From: Runella rosea
GTDB taxonomy: Bacteria; Bacteroidota; Bacteroidia; Cytophagales; Spirosomataceae
Direction: 5' to 3'
Assembly: GCF_003325355.1 (NCBI RefSeq)
Contig: NZ_CP030850.1
Location: 558,001-622,000, forward strand
DNA length: 64,000 bases
The notes below the pieces were generated by a model. It had not been told where the DNA came from. It worked only from the letters and a program-made list of their open reading frames with translations, and did not search any database. Below are positions 36,346 to 44,981 of the stretch, piece after piece. Each line of letters begins with the position of its first letter. The stretch's first letter is position 1. The translations under genes and the position numbers were made by a program.

Positions 36346-37335
36346 TCATACGTTAGAGTCTATTTCAATCGTCCATTTTATGGTTGTGAGTCGTTCGCTG
36401 ATCATTTTCAGCGTGTTGAGCACGGCTTCGGCGGCCGGCAACTTGCCATATACTAAGTTTTTGAACTCACCCTGATATACTTCGCTTAGTTTAACCCATA
36501 CTTTGTCTGGTTCACTGAATATCAAGCTCTCCCGGGGATGGTGCGCCAGCCATCGGTTATTGTTGCGGAAACTTTTTACATCATCCGTGGCTACTTTCAG
36601 CAACATTTCATAAAAGGCCGGTGACTGAAAAAAACGGCTAAACTCTGCCTGTTGTAGTAATTGGTGCAAATCGTAAGTATGCCTGATTTTTTGTTTCAAA
36701 TCTTCAATGGGGTTCTCTCCGTACGAAAATCGAACCAGGCTCATGATTTTTTCGCAAAGCGTGCGGGTAGGTTCCAATACCCGTACCTCAAAAGGCAAAA
36801 GTCCATACTGCTCGGCTAAAGCAGCCTGATTGTTGGCCAACAGCATTTCCCCAATCATGGAGTTCATAGGGCGGGTAGTAAACGGCTCGTAGTAGCCCAG
36901 CCAAGTAGCCTCGATGATAATGGAATCTCTGACTTGTCCATATCCACCCTCAAATTCTTTTGCGTAGGTGTGCGCTGTTTTTCGGTTCATCCCCATTTTT
37001 TGTGTGATGTTCGGAACTTCTATTTCGGGGAGCCCTTCGCTCACCACTTTTCCAATGGTTTTCAACTTGGTTTTGAGCTTGTTATCGCTTTCCCCTTCGT
37101 GCCGCATCACCACCAAGTCAATGTCTTCCGAAAAACGTTCTATCATTTGATAGCATTTTGACAGGGCCGTACCGCCTTTAAAGACGGTATCTTGGCCAAT
37201 GACATGACTGAAAACCGCTCGCAGCGCATAGGTTACCCAATAGTCTTTTTCAACATAAATGGCAGGAATGCGCAGCACATCGGCCATTTGCTGGGCCAAA
37301 TTCCTAAACAGTCTTTTGTTTTCGTGAAGGTTCAT
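36346..37335 (-). CDS. AbiEii/AbiGii-type nucleotidyltransferase toxin
   Basis: I choose the ATG at 37335, which overlaps the antitoxin stop as ATGA; a start at 37347 is also possible. The 329-residue protein shows the nucleotidyltransferase core FKGGTALSK (52-60) and ERFSEDIDLVV (66-76), with Asp71 and Asp73 as metal ligands, plus C-terminal family blocks (ARTLCEK-like PTRTLCEKI and YDLHQLL). AbiEii toxins transfer nucleotides and arrest growth, giving abortive infection or stabilising mobile DNA. Its partner is the upstream gene. The pair is separated from the main defence operon by about 700 bp of repeats. Confidence 0.88.
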   Translation of the reverse strand: MNLHENKRLFRNLAQQMADVLRIPAIYVEKDYWVTYALRAVFSHVIGQDTVFKGGTALSKCYQMIERFSEDIDLVVMRHEGESDNKLKTKLKTIGKVVSEGLPEIEVPNITQKMGMNRKTAHTYAKEFEGGYGQVRDSIIIEATWLGYYEPFTTRPMNSMIGEMLLANNQAALAEQYGLLPFEVRVLEPTRTLCEKIMSLVRFSYGENPIEDLKQKIRHTYDLHQLLQQAEFSRFFQSPAFYEMLLKVATDDVKSFRNNNRWLAHHPRESLIFSEPDKVWVKLSEVYQGEFKNLVYGKLPAAEAVLNTLKMISERLTTIKWTIEIDSNV

Positions 37336-38057
37336 TCGATATTCCATTTTTCGGTGGTCGATAGTGCTTTTTTCGCTCCGGTCAATGGGTATTTGGTCAA
37401 GGGATTCAGCGATTTATACAAAGGCTCGGCGAGGTTTGTCCATTGTAATTCATCCGTCATAGCACCCAAAAGTGCCCGGGTAGCCGGAGGATATTTGAGG
37501 GCCAATCGAATGATGGTCGTGGTGTCTCTTTCGGAGAGGGATTTAAGAATGGACAAAAACCGTCGACAAGACTGCTCTATGCGGGCATCAGGTATTTTTT
37601 TGATGTATCGAATCGCATCCAGAATTTGTAACAGCGGGATGTTGTCCTTAGTAATGATATTCTTTTGCGTGATAAAGGTTATGGTATAACGCTCACGCTG
37701 AAAAGCGGCACGAGGGTGATTTTGGCCAATTTGGATGGTGTTACTCACTTGGGTGGTCAAACCCAGCTGATTGTAGATGCTGTAGCCTGTCAGGTACCCG
37801 ATGACCTTACCGTCTTCTTCCAACAGATCTTTCACTACCTGTCTTTGGGAAGGTTGCACCGGCCCCAAGGGCGTAGTCTCCGGCTTGAAGTATTTGCCTT
37901 TGGATAACTTGGCAATTTTGCCCTTTACCACCATCCGATTTAGGGATTTGATAACGGCTTCTTTTTTATTGACTTCTACACCTAAATCCATATAGGTGAA
38001 TACATACCCTTTAGGCAGTCGGTCTATCACAAACGATATATATTCAGATACTTTCAT
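37332..38057 (-). CDS. AbiEi-type antitoxin (DUF6088-like)
   Basis: The 241-residue protein has an N-terminal winged helix (about 1-60: YMDLGVEVNKKEAVIKSLNR, then KLSKGKYFKP) and a C-terminal region with LTGYSIYNQLGLTTQ typical of AbiEi antitoxins and DUF6088 proteins. In the AbiE family the antitoxin binds inverted repeats at its own promoter and counters the toxin without binding it tightly (type IV). Here a perfect 15-bp inverted repeat lies 29 bp upstream. The stop overlaps the toxin start by 4 bp, so the two are translated together. Confidence 0.85.
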   Translation of the reverse strand: MKVSEYISFVIDRLPKGYVFTYMDLGVEVNKKEAVIKSLNRMVVKGKIAKLSKGKYFKPETTPLGPVQPSQRQVVKDLLEEDGKVIGYLTGYSIYNQLGLTTQVSNTIQIGQNHPRAAFQRERYTITFITQKNIITKDNIPLLQILDAIRYIKKIPDARIEQSCRRFLSILKSLSERDTTTIIRLALKYPPATRALLGAMTDELQWTNLAEPLYKSLNPLTKYPLTGAKKALSTTEKWNIE

Positions 38058-38073
38058 TTATTTTTTTTATTAA

Positions 38074-38081
38074 CAAAGATA
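38074..38081 (-). promoter_or_regulatory. Bacteroidota-type -7 box of the abiE promoter
   Basis: On the minus strand TATCTTTG fits the TAnnTTTG -7 consensus exactly, 17 bp upstream of the AbiEi start codon. The -33 region would fall inside the adjacent inverted repeat; no clear TTG was seen at the right spacing. Confidence 0.5.
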
Positions 38082-38085
38082 AAGG

Positions 38086-38119
38086 TTTGTCCAGTTTTTT
38101 ATGTAAAAAACTGGACAAA
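38086..38119. promoter_or_regulatory. Perfect 15-bp inverted repeat, probable AbiEi operator
   Basis: TTTGTCCAGTTTTTT (38086-38100) and its exact complement (38105-38119) flank ATGT. It overlaps the expected -33 region of the abiE promoter. AbiEi proteins autoregulate by binding inverted repeats there, so this is the likely operator; a transcript hairpin is an alternative. Confidence 0.7.
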
Positions 38120-38344
38120 GTTAGACCAAGTTTTATAGCCGCTCATAATAAGTGTTGAATTCAATTATAAAACGCTACTTTTCGCCTAGTTCCGTTGCCA
38201 TTCCATTAATTTTTGCATTCTATGCCTTCTCATCAGCTACCGGTTGAAATGTACTGTCCAATGGCCCGCTCCGCTATGTTCCTTTTAATGGCATAGTGGT
38301 TTGGAGATTTTTCAATGCCTGATCTACAATCTGTATTTCTGTCA

Positions 38345-38397
38345 CGTTTACATATATTTTTTGTTTATGAAACCGTAAACGCAGCCTTTTCGTAAAC
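38345..38397. promoter_or_regulatory. Cluster of CGTAAAC half-sites
   Basis: CGTTTAC (38345-38351), CGTAAACG (38374-38381) and CGTAAAC (38391-38397) share the half-site of the palindrome at 30715-30732. No gene was recognised in 38120-38657; an open frame at 38348-38566 has poor protein character. Confidence 0.4.
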
Positions 38398-38557
38398 AAA
38401 GGGGATGCATTCTCTTTAATTTCTTTGCATCCATCGGCAAAAAGTACAGTATTCTACTGTATACAGTTACAACCACTTTCAATACACACCTTTGTACATA
38501 CAATTGTCCATACATTTGTATATACATCGCTTTTTTAACCCGGAAACATACTGTTCT

Positions 38558-38664
38558 GAAAACCAAAAAACCACGTTACAGGCCTGTAACGTGGGTTTTT
38601 AAGAAAATAACATATATCTCTACACGTCAGGACATGTACACACATTTGTGTATACAATCAGGCT
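38558..38664. repeat. ~110-bp repeat, right copy, with perfect 24-bp palindrome terminator
   Basis: This copy of 36181-36290 contains CCACGTTACAGG with its exact complement CCTGTAACGTGG followed by GTTTTT, a strong hairpin. It covers the 3' end of the RHH-membrane protein gene and lies upstream of the AbiE pair. The two copies therefore bracket the toxin-antitoxin module. Confidence 0.65.
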
Positions 38665-39275
38665 GCCAGCAGGGGTTCTTCTGATTTTGAAGGAGAATAT
38701 TGGATGATTTTTGGCCGAAACTTCATTGTTGCGGTCCATCTCCAGAAGACAAAGGCAGCAACTGCCAAACCCATTCCCACTAACCAAAGCCAATTTCGTT
38801 TTAAGAAATTTATGATGTGTTGGCGGGTGATGGGCTCTTCAACGGTTTCGGGCGTTACATGCGCCTGTAATACAACGGGAGAGAGTGAAAGCGTTGATTC
38901 TTCTGTTTCCGAAGTTGCTTCCACTATTTCCACCGCAGCATTCTTGGCCAGCAACTCAATCAGATCGGACTTGGAAGAGATTTTTTTACCCTCAATGGTA
39001 TGACCCTTGATATTTTTGAAGAGTGTAGTAAAGGTTTCATTTTTTTCATACGCTTCCAGCAGGTAACGGAGCTGCTTTAGTTGTGCTTCCTGCTCCTGAA
39101 TTATTTCTCTGTCCTGGGCAGCGGCCTGTACTTGGCCGGTCAACTCTTTAAAGCTGACAATGGCTTTGCGAATGAACTCGCTTTCTTTAAGGTGTAACTC
39201 CTGAGCGAAATCTTTAAGGAGTTGTCTGGTGGGCTCATCTAAGCGAAAATTGATGGTTTGGTCTTTGGTTTTCAT
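38658..39275 (-). CDS. Ribbon-helix-helix protein with a C-terminal membrane anchor
   Basis: The 205-residue protein begins with a ribbon-helix-helix DNA-binding domain (about 6-45: QTINFRLDEPTRQLLKDFAQ and SEFIRKAI). A Gln/Glu-rich coiled coil (about 52-80) and a linker follow, then a single transmembrane helix (WLWLVGMGLAVAAFVFWRW, about 162-180) and a short tail. DNA-binding, oligomerising and membrane parts in one protein suggest tethering of element DNA to the membrane, for partition or replication control. It lies next to the candidate iteron origin. No family name was recognised. A TAnnTTTG-type box (TAATTTTG, minus strand) is at 39304-39311. Confidence 0.6.
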   Translation of the reverse strand: MKTKDQTINFRLDEPTRQLLKDFAQELHLKESEFIRKAIVSFKELTGQVQAAAQDREIIQEQEAQLKQLRYLLEAYEKNETFTTLFKNIKGHTIEGKKISSKSDLIELLAKNAAVEIVEATSETEESTLSLSPVVLQAHVTPETVEEPITRQHIINFLKRNWLWLVGMGLAVAAFVFWRWTATMKFRPKIIQYSPSKSEEPLLAA

Positions 39276-39510
39276 GCTGTTAAAGATTTAAAGAAAATAT
39301 ATGCAAAATTAATTAAATAAGGCTAATTATGGCTTAGATACGTGGTTTATCTGCCGTTTTTGCCTTTTTAGGGTGTTTTTATAATCACCCAAAGCCGATA
39401 CTTCAGTTCTTTAAAAAATGACAATGTTTCAGGGTTGAAAATTGTACATATTTCAGATGAGGTAAAAAGAAAATGACGATAAAAAAAAGTTGCGATAGGG
39501 CATAATTGGC

Positions 39511-39735
39511 TGTTGTATTACAACACAACAACACCGAGCTTAAAAATTTGATAATCAATTAGTTGTAAAATTATTTTTGTTGTAAATCTGTTGTAAATGC
39601 CTACAACAGTTACAACAGCATCCAAAAAAAAATTTACAACACTACAACAGATTTACAACAACTTTACAACAACAATATTTAATATAAAATATTAATAATC
39701 AATTACTTATATACTGTTGTTGTAATGTTGTAAGA
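39511..39735. repeat. Iteron-like TGTTGTA/TACAACA array with AT-rich core (candidate origin)
   Basis: At least nine copies of TGTTGTA or its complement occur in 225 bp. They include TGTTGTAAAT at 39578 and 39589 (11-bp spacing, one helical turn), and inverted copies at 39602, 39610, 39633, 39643, 39652 and 39665, with more at 39713-39731. A run with almost no G or C (39674-39712) lies within. This is the look of an iteron origin, next to the primase-helicase gene. The flanks (39276-39510, 39736-39756) hold no gene. Confidence 0.6.
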
Positions 39736-39756
39736 AAAATGGTCATTTTTTTTAAA

Positions 39757-42426
39757 TTAAAAATTTTTTGGTTGTCTGTTGATAAGGTCTAAATCGTATT
39801 TTGATTTTACATATTCGTAAGTTATTGAAAGAGAGTTTGTTATTGCCTGAGTTGGGGCCTTGTTTTCGTTTTTTTCGGGTTGACGAAAACGAATTGTCTT
39901 TATGACCTCTTTTTCGGTTCTTGGAGCCTCCATTTGCAGAATTTCCTGAAAAATACTGTCTCTATCCGGTGCTTCTTTGTAATAAATTCGACGATATTTC
40001 TCCATGAAAATTGTATAAATCAAAGGTGTGCGCAGATAAAGAAGCGGGCCGTCAAACCTAAAATGAATTCCTTCGTGAATTAGATGTTGGTCAAACATCA
40101 CTTGTAGCGTACCAAAAAATTCAGATAGCAGTGAAGTGTCATTCTGAATGCTGTGTTGGCGGCTTATGTATTTTCTTCCTATTTCGGTAAACTCGTCCAA
40201 TATGTCTTCCCGGTCAGTGTACTCACAAAGCGCTATATGGCCTTCGCAGGCCAAAACAAAAGCACAGGCCATCGTCAACGCCATATTGGCAAACAGGCGT
40301 TCAGGCAGTCGTTCATTGATAAAACATGCCTTCAGTCGATTATACAGGGTTGTATAGGCAGCGGAATAAGATTCTTTAATCAATGCCCGGTGTTTCAGTA
40401 ATTCAACCGTAATCATTCCCAGTCCATTTTCCTGAAGCTCTGATAACCGCGTGAAAGCGATAATTTGCTCCTTTGTTTTTTGCTGTGATTCAATGGGGAT
40501 AAAAAGGCAGCGTGAAAAAAAGATAGGATTTTGAGGGAGGTAGTTGCTGGTCAGCATTAAGGCTGAATGAATATCAATACTCTCTGTTTCTGTTTTATTA
40601 CGACTACTTTCTGCCGTTTTATGATAGCCTGTATTGTCATAAGCTGCCTGTAATAATCCTTCCTGAGGCAAGTTATTCACAAATTCGTCCATCCATAGGC
40701 AGGTGTTGGACGATTGGCTCATGAGTTTTATCAGTGCGGCATCGGTATTTTTAGATTTAAGATTGATGTCGTCCTGCTTAAAACCAAAAAGATACGTCAG
40801 GCTTCGGATGATGCTGCTCTTACCTGTACCGGCGGGACCCTTCGCATAAAGTATAGGGGAGAAACCGTTTTGATACACTGCAATGTCCCTAAAAAGCGAC
40901 ATGATGTAAAAACATGCCGGTAGAAACGCATTCTCCTTTAAGTGTGCGCCCTGGAATAGATTAAACCAATCATTGAACTTAATCGGATGGGCCGACAGCG
41001 TAAAACGGTGCCTTTTGTTGGTATTGGTGCGTGGGATCGAAATACACCAATCCTGATATGAAACAATACCAAACTCGTCAGGACTGATGATCTGTCCAAG
41101 TGGCGTTACGGCATGGTTTGCAAACAAAAACAATTCTGATTCAGGATGAAGGCCAAACCGATTAATTTTAACCGCTTTAGAAAAGTCTTTTAAGGCGAAG
41201 AGATGGGCATGAATTTCTGATAAATGATCGTCATTGGCTTTAAAGCTGAGCTGTTTGGCCGTAATCAGGTTTTTCATCCGTTTTGATGAACAAAAATCAT
41301 CGTGCTCCACTTCCAAAAAAACGGTATCCCCATTTTTGGGGCGCAGCTCCAGTACCCACGTTATGAGTTGATTCTCATCCTCAGTGCAGTATTTAATGAA
41401 CAAGTGAAAATTGGCAACATTCTCCCAATTTTTCTTTCCTAACACCCAAATACTTCCATCTTTTCGATAATCAACCGTACTGTATTGGGACCGATTTAGT
41501 GCATAGGAATCCTTTTTTTGCTTTGGTGAATCCAAATGTACCCCTAAATTTACCATTCGTACCCCATAATGAATGTCGGGCAGCTGTTTGTCACCAATCG
41601 CGTCGGCAATGTCATAACCGTCATTGCGTTCGGGAAATAGGTCAATGACTTCAAAATCAATTCCGTGTTTCTCTAAGTTTTTTATACTTGACGCATCCTG
41701 TCTGCCAGCCTTATCAGCATCGCATAGCCATATTACTTTTCGGCCTTTCAATGGAGTAATTTTGGCATCTGTCAAACCGTTGGCGGAACCGCAGGCCACC
41801 CAATCAAATTGAGGGTAGGAAAACGATGCAATCACCTTCGTTTTCTCGGATTCCACCACTATGACCGTCCTTTGCTTATCAGGGTCCAATAAATCTTCTC
41901 CATAAAGGCACATTCCATACTTTTTGCCATCGGGAGGCTGTTTTAACGAATGACTGTTAAAGGATTTGTCACGGTGTCCATCGGATTTGTAGAGTATCCA
42001 TTTGGCATTTACAATTTCCTTTTTCTCATTTTTAAGAATAAAAACAGTCCTTCCTTTTTGATCGGTGCCTACACTGTGTTTTGATAGGTGTTTTTTGGTA
42101 ATTCCCAGTGATTGGCAGTAGACATGGAATGCACTTTCTTGGTTCTCATTCCAGGTCTTGAATTGCTCCTGTTTGTAAACATCGGGTAGTAGGGTTGCGT
42201 TTTCGGAGCCTGTGCTAACATTTACTGATAATATGGTAGTTGAAATCGACGGTGAATTAGGCTTGGAATGGTGCCCACAGCTATTGGTTCTTTCACATTT
42301 TCCGAATTCTTCACTGAGTCTAACTCCGTCTTTTTCGTAATATCTAAAACTTTTAGGGTCACCGCAGGAAGGGCATCTACCTTTCTTTTTAGGGTGTTTT
42401 TCAAATTGATAGGGCATTGTTGACAT
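39757..42426 (-). CDS. Toprim primase-helicase of the element (DUF927/D5-like ATPase)
   Basis: The 889-residue protein has an N-terminal zinc finger (Cys18, Cys21, Cys44, Cys50, His52), a Toprim domain (about 187-275, with Glu192 in VVESEK and WLCDADKAG at 233-241) and a superfamily-3-like ATPase with Walker A AKGPAGTGKSS (528-538) and Walker B LWMDEF. This is the plan of primase-helicases that open and prime plasmid and phage origins. Its 3' end borders the iteron-like array, so it probably replicates the excised circle. An alternative start is the ATG at 42417. It lies between the HTH protein and the RHH-membrane protein, all in one direction. Confidence 0.82.
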   Translation of the reverse strand: MSTMPYQFEKHPKKKGRCPSCGDPKSFRYYEKDGVRLSEEFGKCERTNSCGHHSKPNSPSISTTILSVNVSTGSENATLLPDVYKQEQFKTWNENQESAFHVYCQSLGITKKHLSKHSVGTDQKGRTVFILKNEKKEIVNAKWILYKSDGHRDKSFNSHSLKQPPDGKKYGMCLYGEDLLDPDKQRTVIVVESEKTKVIASFSYPQFDWVACGSANGLTDAKITPLKGRKVIWLCDADKAGRQDASSIKNLEKHGIDFEVIDLFPERNDGYDIADAIGDKQLPDIHYGVRMVNLGVHLDSPKQKKDSYALNRSQYSTVDYRKDGSIWVLGKKNWENVANFHLFIKYCTEDENQLITWVLELRPKNGDTVFLEVEHDDFCSSKRMKNLITAKQLSFKANDDHLSEIHAHLFALKDFSKAVKINRFGLHPESELFLFANHAVTPLGQIISPDEFGIVSYQDWCISIPRTNTNKRHRFTLSAHPIKFNDWFNLFQGAHLKENAFLPACFYIMSLFRDIAVYQNGFSPILYAKGPAGTGKSSIIRSLTYLFGFKQDDINLKSKNTDAALIKLMSQSSNTCLWMDEFVNNLPQEGLLQAAYDNTGYHKTAESSRNKTETESIDIHSALMLTSNYLPQNPIFFSRCLFIPIESQQKTKEQIIAFTRLSELQENGLGMITVELLKHRALIKESYSAAYTTLYNRLKACFINERLPERLFANMALTMACAFVLACEGHIALCEYTDREDILDEFTEIGRKYISRQHSIQNDTSLLSEFFGTLQVMFDQHLIHEGIHFRFDGPLLYLRTPLIYTIFMEKYRRIYYKEAPDRDSIFQEILQMEAPRTEKEVIKTIRFRQPEKNENKAPTQAITNSLSITYEYVKSKYDLDLINRQPKNF

Positions 42427-42547
42427 CGCTTTATGGGGTAAAATTTAGGCAATAGTGTAGCCACCGTAGGCTTTCTACAGTTGGGCACTGGTTAGAAGAA
42501 AAGATGATTAATTGATTGGGGAGTGGTGTTCCCTGATTTGAGAAGGA

Positions 42548-42841
42548 TTAAAAGAAGTCTTCAGGAAATAGCTTGTTTAAATCAGAAGCATATACGAATA
42601 CCATCCCGCCGATTTTAACGGTTCTGAACATGCCGGATCTTTTGAACTGCTCAAATTTGGACCTCGACCAGCCCATCCTTTTACAAACTTCGGCAGGGCG
42701 TAATTTTTCAGGTGCGACAGGTGTTTCCTGTCGATTTTCGAGTAAACGGGTAATACGGTCAAAGTGTTGAGTCATTTCCGACATCAAAGTGGAGTAGTCT
42801 ACTGCCTTGGGACCTGGGTCGTGTTTTTGGTTTTCTTTCAT
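42548..42841 (-). CDS. HTH_17/excisionase-like DNA-binding protein
   Basis: The 97-residue protein has a C-terminal winged helix-turn-helix (about 45-95: RPAEVCKRMGWSRSKFEQFK, then KIGGMVFVYASDLNKLFP), typical of the HTH_17/excisionase family. The family bends DNA for excision or acts as a small regulator. It lies between the integrase pair and the primase in the same direction, a common place for Xis or replication control. The first 40 residues are a polar leader. Excision versus regulation cannot be decided from sequence. Confidence 0.75.
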   Translation of the reverse strand: MKENQKHDPGPKAVDYSTLMSEMTQHFDRITRLLENRQETPVAPEKLRPAEVCKRMGWSRSKFEQFKRSGMFRTVKIGGMVFVYASDLNKLFPEDFF

Positions 42842-42961
42842 GGTAAATGAGTGTTGAAAAAATCTGTTATTATTTACTATGCAATACTATGAAAAATAGT
42901 TGACATCATTCAAACGTAACATTAAAAAAAAAGGGTTCCCTCCGAAATTTTATGAAAACGA

Positions 42962-43816
42962 TTAATTGAAATTAAAATTAAAAGGGTAGGGATGCTCACT
43001 CATTAACGCCTGAATATCATCTATAATTTTGATATACAGTGATTTGTGTGTTGGATTTGACTCAATGAAGGCTTTTTTGAAATCTCCAAGTGTTAAATCA
43101 AGAATTGAAGCTCCCAAACGATTGTATTCAGTATTAGTATTCTTGAAGTTGATATAATGTGCTTTCCACGTCCAAATTTCGTCAGCATATTTTTCTTTAA
43201 ATTTACTTAATGAAGGAATGGTTTTGGAATAATAGGTAAGCAACTCCAATGGGCTTATTTTGTGAATACCCTGAATGGCTTCGTTAAGCAGGGAGGTATC
43301 TTGATCAGGGAATTCCTTAGCCAAGTATGTTATCATACTTTGGTTTAACAGTTTGTTTACCATATTATCCAATTCATAATCTTCGTATTTAAACCCTTCC
43401 AACAATTTATTAATATCAAATTCTTCCATAGTTGTCCAGGGCCTGTTTTCCTTCATAAAGCTTGTATAGGCACGGCTTATATGATCCATCAGAAACATTG
43501 TCTCTCGATCAAGCAATTTTTGGAGGTCTTCGCTGAGCGTATTCAACTCATTGACAGTACACCATAAGTTAGTGGCACTTTTAATTTTAGCGGTCAGCCG
43601 GTTAAAGGTGATACGAACGTATAGCGCATGTCGCCACAAATTTGGGTCTTTCTCTGTTTCATCATTGTCGACAACGGGCCGTATATACAAATTCAGGTAA
43701 TGTTTAACGGTAATTTTTTTATCCGTAAAATTTACCAGATTAATCTTGTCCTGACTCAGCTCCTCCGTCATTGGCAGGTGGGCTGTTTTGTTTAAAGATT
43801 TTTTTGAGGGCTTCAT
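42962..43816 (-). CDS. Unknown protein overlapping the integrase gene, arm-domain-like N-terminus
   Basis: The 284-residue frame overlaps the last 77 bp of the integrase gene in another frame; a start at 43771 (MTEELSQ) would reduce the overlap to 32 bp. Residues about 50-75 (ALYVRITFNRLTAKIKSAT) resemble the beta-sheet arm-binding domain at the start of Bacteroidota tyrosine integrases, but no catalytic domain follows; the rest is helical and unassigned. It may be an accessory DNA-binding factor for recombination. The coding overlap implies translational coupling with the integrase. No family was recognised. Confidence 0.55.
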   Translation of the reverse strand: MKPSKKSLNKTAHLPMTEELSQDKINLVNFTDKKITVKHYLNLYIRPVVDNDETEKDPNLWRHALYVRITFNRLTAKIKSATNLWCTVNELNTLSEDLQKLLDRETMFLMDHISRAYTSFMKENRPWTTMEEFDINKLLEGFKYEDYELDNMVNKLLNQSMITYLAKEFPDQDTSLLNEAIQGIHKISPLELLTYYSKTIPSLSKFKEKYADEIWTWKAHYINFKNTNTEYNRLGASILDLTLGDFKKAFIESNPTHKSLYIKIIDDIQALMSEHPYPFNFNFN

Positions 43817-44957
43817 TTTGAACTTGTTCTATTGCATGAACATACTTATCTGTTTGCTCCCGTTTGCTGTGCTGAAGTTGTAACTGAACCAGTTTAGCAT
43901 CTCCCGACAGCATGTAAAGATTTGTGCCAAAGGTATCTCTTGATGCTTTAAAATACAATCTTGGGTCAACATCCGCCATAACTGCAATAATTTTTAATAG
44001 CTTATTTACTTTTTGGCTGGACATTCCTTTGAAAATCCTTACTTTATTTCTTTGAGGTAGGTATTTATTGAGAATCCTAGCTGGAGCCCCGTCAAATAAC
44101 AGGAAAAGCGGCTTATAATCCCATTTACCTGTTTTTATTGATTGGTATTTTAAGCCTTCACCCTCTTCAGTAAAAACAACTTTTTCCCGGGTAAGAGCAT
44201 AACTGTCACAATGTCTCAAGCCCGTGTAACAACTGAAAAGAAACATATCCCTTGCCATTTCCAGCTCTTTTTGTTCAGGTGTAAACTCAAGCATTTCTAT
44301 TCGTTTTCTCTGTTCAGGCAGAAGAAAAAGCGCATCTGTTGGCTCGGTGACCAGTTTGAATTTCCGATAAGGGTTTTTGTCTTCTGCCAGTAAATCATGA
44401 AGGATGGCCAGATTAATGTATTTACGAAGGTGACGATGATACTTCTCTATGGTATTGATGTGTTTTCCTTTCTTACGCAGAAAAATATCAAAGTCCTGTA
44501 AAAACGAATAAGTCAAGTCTTCAAACTCTACTTGTTTTTTAAATGCACACAGGTTATTGAAGGTAACAGTGTGAGTAACGATTGTAGCTTTAGCCAATTG
44601 GGGTTGTTTTGCGAGCTGCTGGCGATAGAATTCAGTAAAACTCAAGGCGTCAACCTTTTTTGCTGGCTTTAAGGATTTGAGGAAATGCTTAAAATCGTCT
44701 AAGCTAAACTTCTTATGTGTAGCTCGGTAATGAATTTCGAAATTTTCAAATTCTCCGATTTTTTCCCGCAGCATCCTGGCAGTATATGGGTCTTTTGCGG
44801 TGTTCTTTTTATCATCCCACTCTTTTTGTGTCAAGTGTAGTCGGGTTGAAAAATAGCGCCTGGCTCCGTCTAAGTAAGCTTGAATCTGCACCAATCCTTT
44901 GCCTTTTTTCTGAATTTCTTTCTTACGATCGAAAACTAACTCATACTTTACTTTCAT
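43740..44957 (-). CDS. Tyrosine recombinase (site-specific integrase)
   Basis: I start at 44957 (MKVKYELVFDRK), where the arm-binding domain begins; an upstream ATG at 45020 adds 21 unlikely residues. The 405-residue protein has an arm-binding domain (about 1-60), a SAM-like core-binding domain (about 100-195) and the catalytic domain (about 215-390). Catalytic residues are Arg248 (TGLRH), Lys276 in the beta-hairpin, Lys337-x-x-Arg340 (KASRDTF, Lys in place of the usual His), His363 (LQHS) and nucleophile Tyr372 (DKYVH). It lies about 320 bp from the tRNA-Asp attachment site and should integrate and excise the element. Confidence 0.92.
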   Translation of the reverse strand: MKVKYELVFDRKKEIQKKGKGLVQIQAYLDGARRYFSTRLHLTQKEWDDKKNTAKDPYTARMLREKIGEFENFEIHYRATHKKFSLDDFKHFLKSLKPAKKVDALSFTEFYRQQLAKQPQLAKATIVTHTVTFNNLCAFKKQVEFEDLTYSFLQDFDIFLRKKGKHINTIEKYHRHLRKYINLAILHDLLAEDKNPYRKFKLVTEPTDALFLLPEQRKRIEMLEFTPEQKELEMARDMFLFSCYTGLRHCDSYALTREKVVFTEEGEGLKYQSIKTGKWDYKPLFLLFDGAPARILNKYLPQRNKVRIFKGMSSQKVNKLLKIIAVMADVDPRLYFKASRDTFGTNLYMLSGDAKLVQLQLQHSKREQTDKYVHAIEQVQNEALKKIFKQNSPPANDGGAESGQD

Positions 44958-44981
44958 TGTGCTTGTGTTTTTAAGTTCGCA

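Noticed and set aside
38348-38566. Open frame of 72 codons on the minus strand
   Set aside because: It runs through the CGTAAAC cluster and the repeat region, has poor protein-like composition, and better explanations exist for the DNA there.
39511-39735. CRISPR array
   Set aside because: Repeats are only 7-10 bases, occur in both orientations and have irregular spacing, and no cas genes are present.
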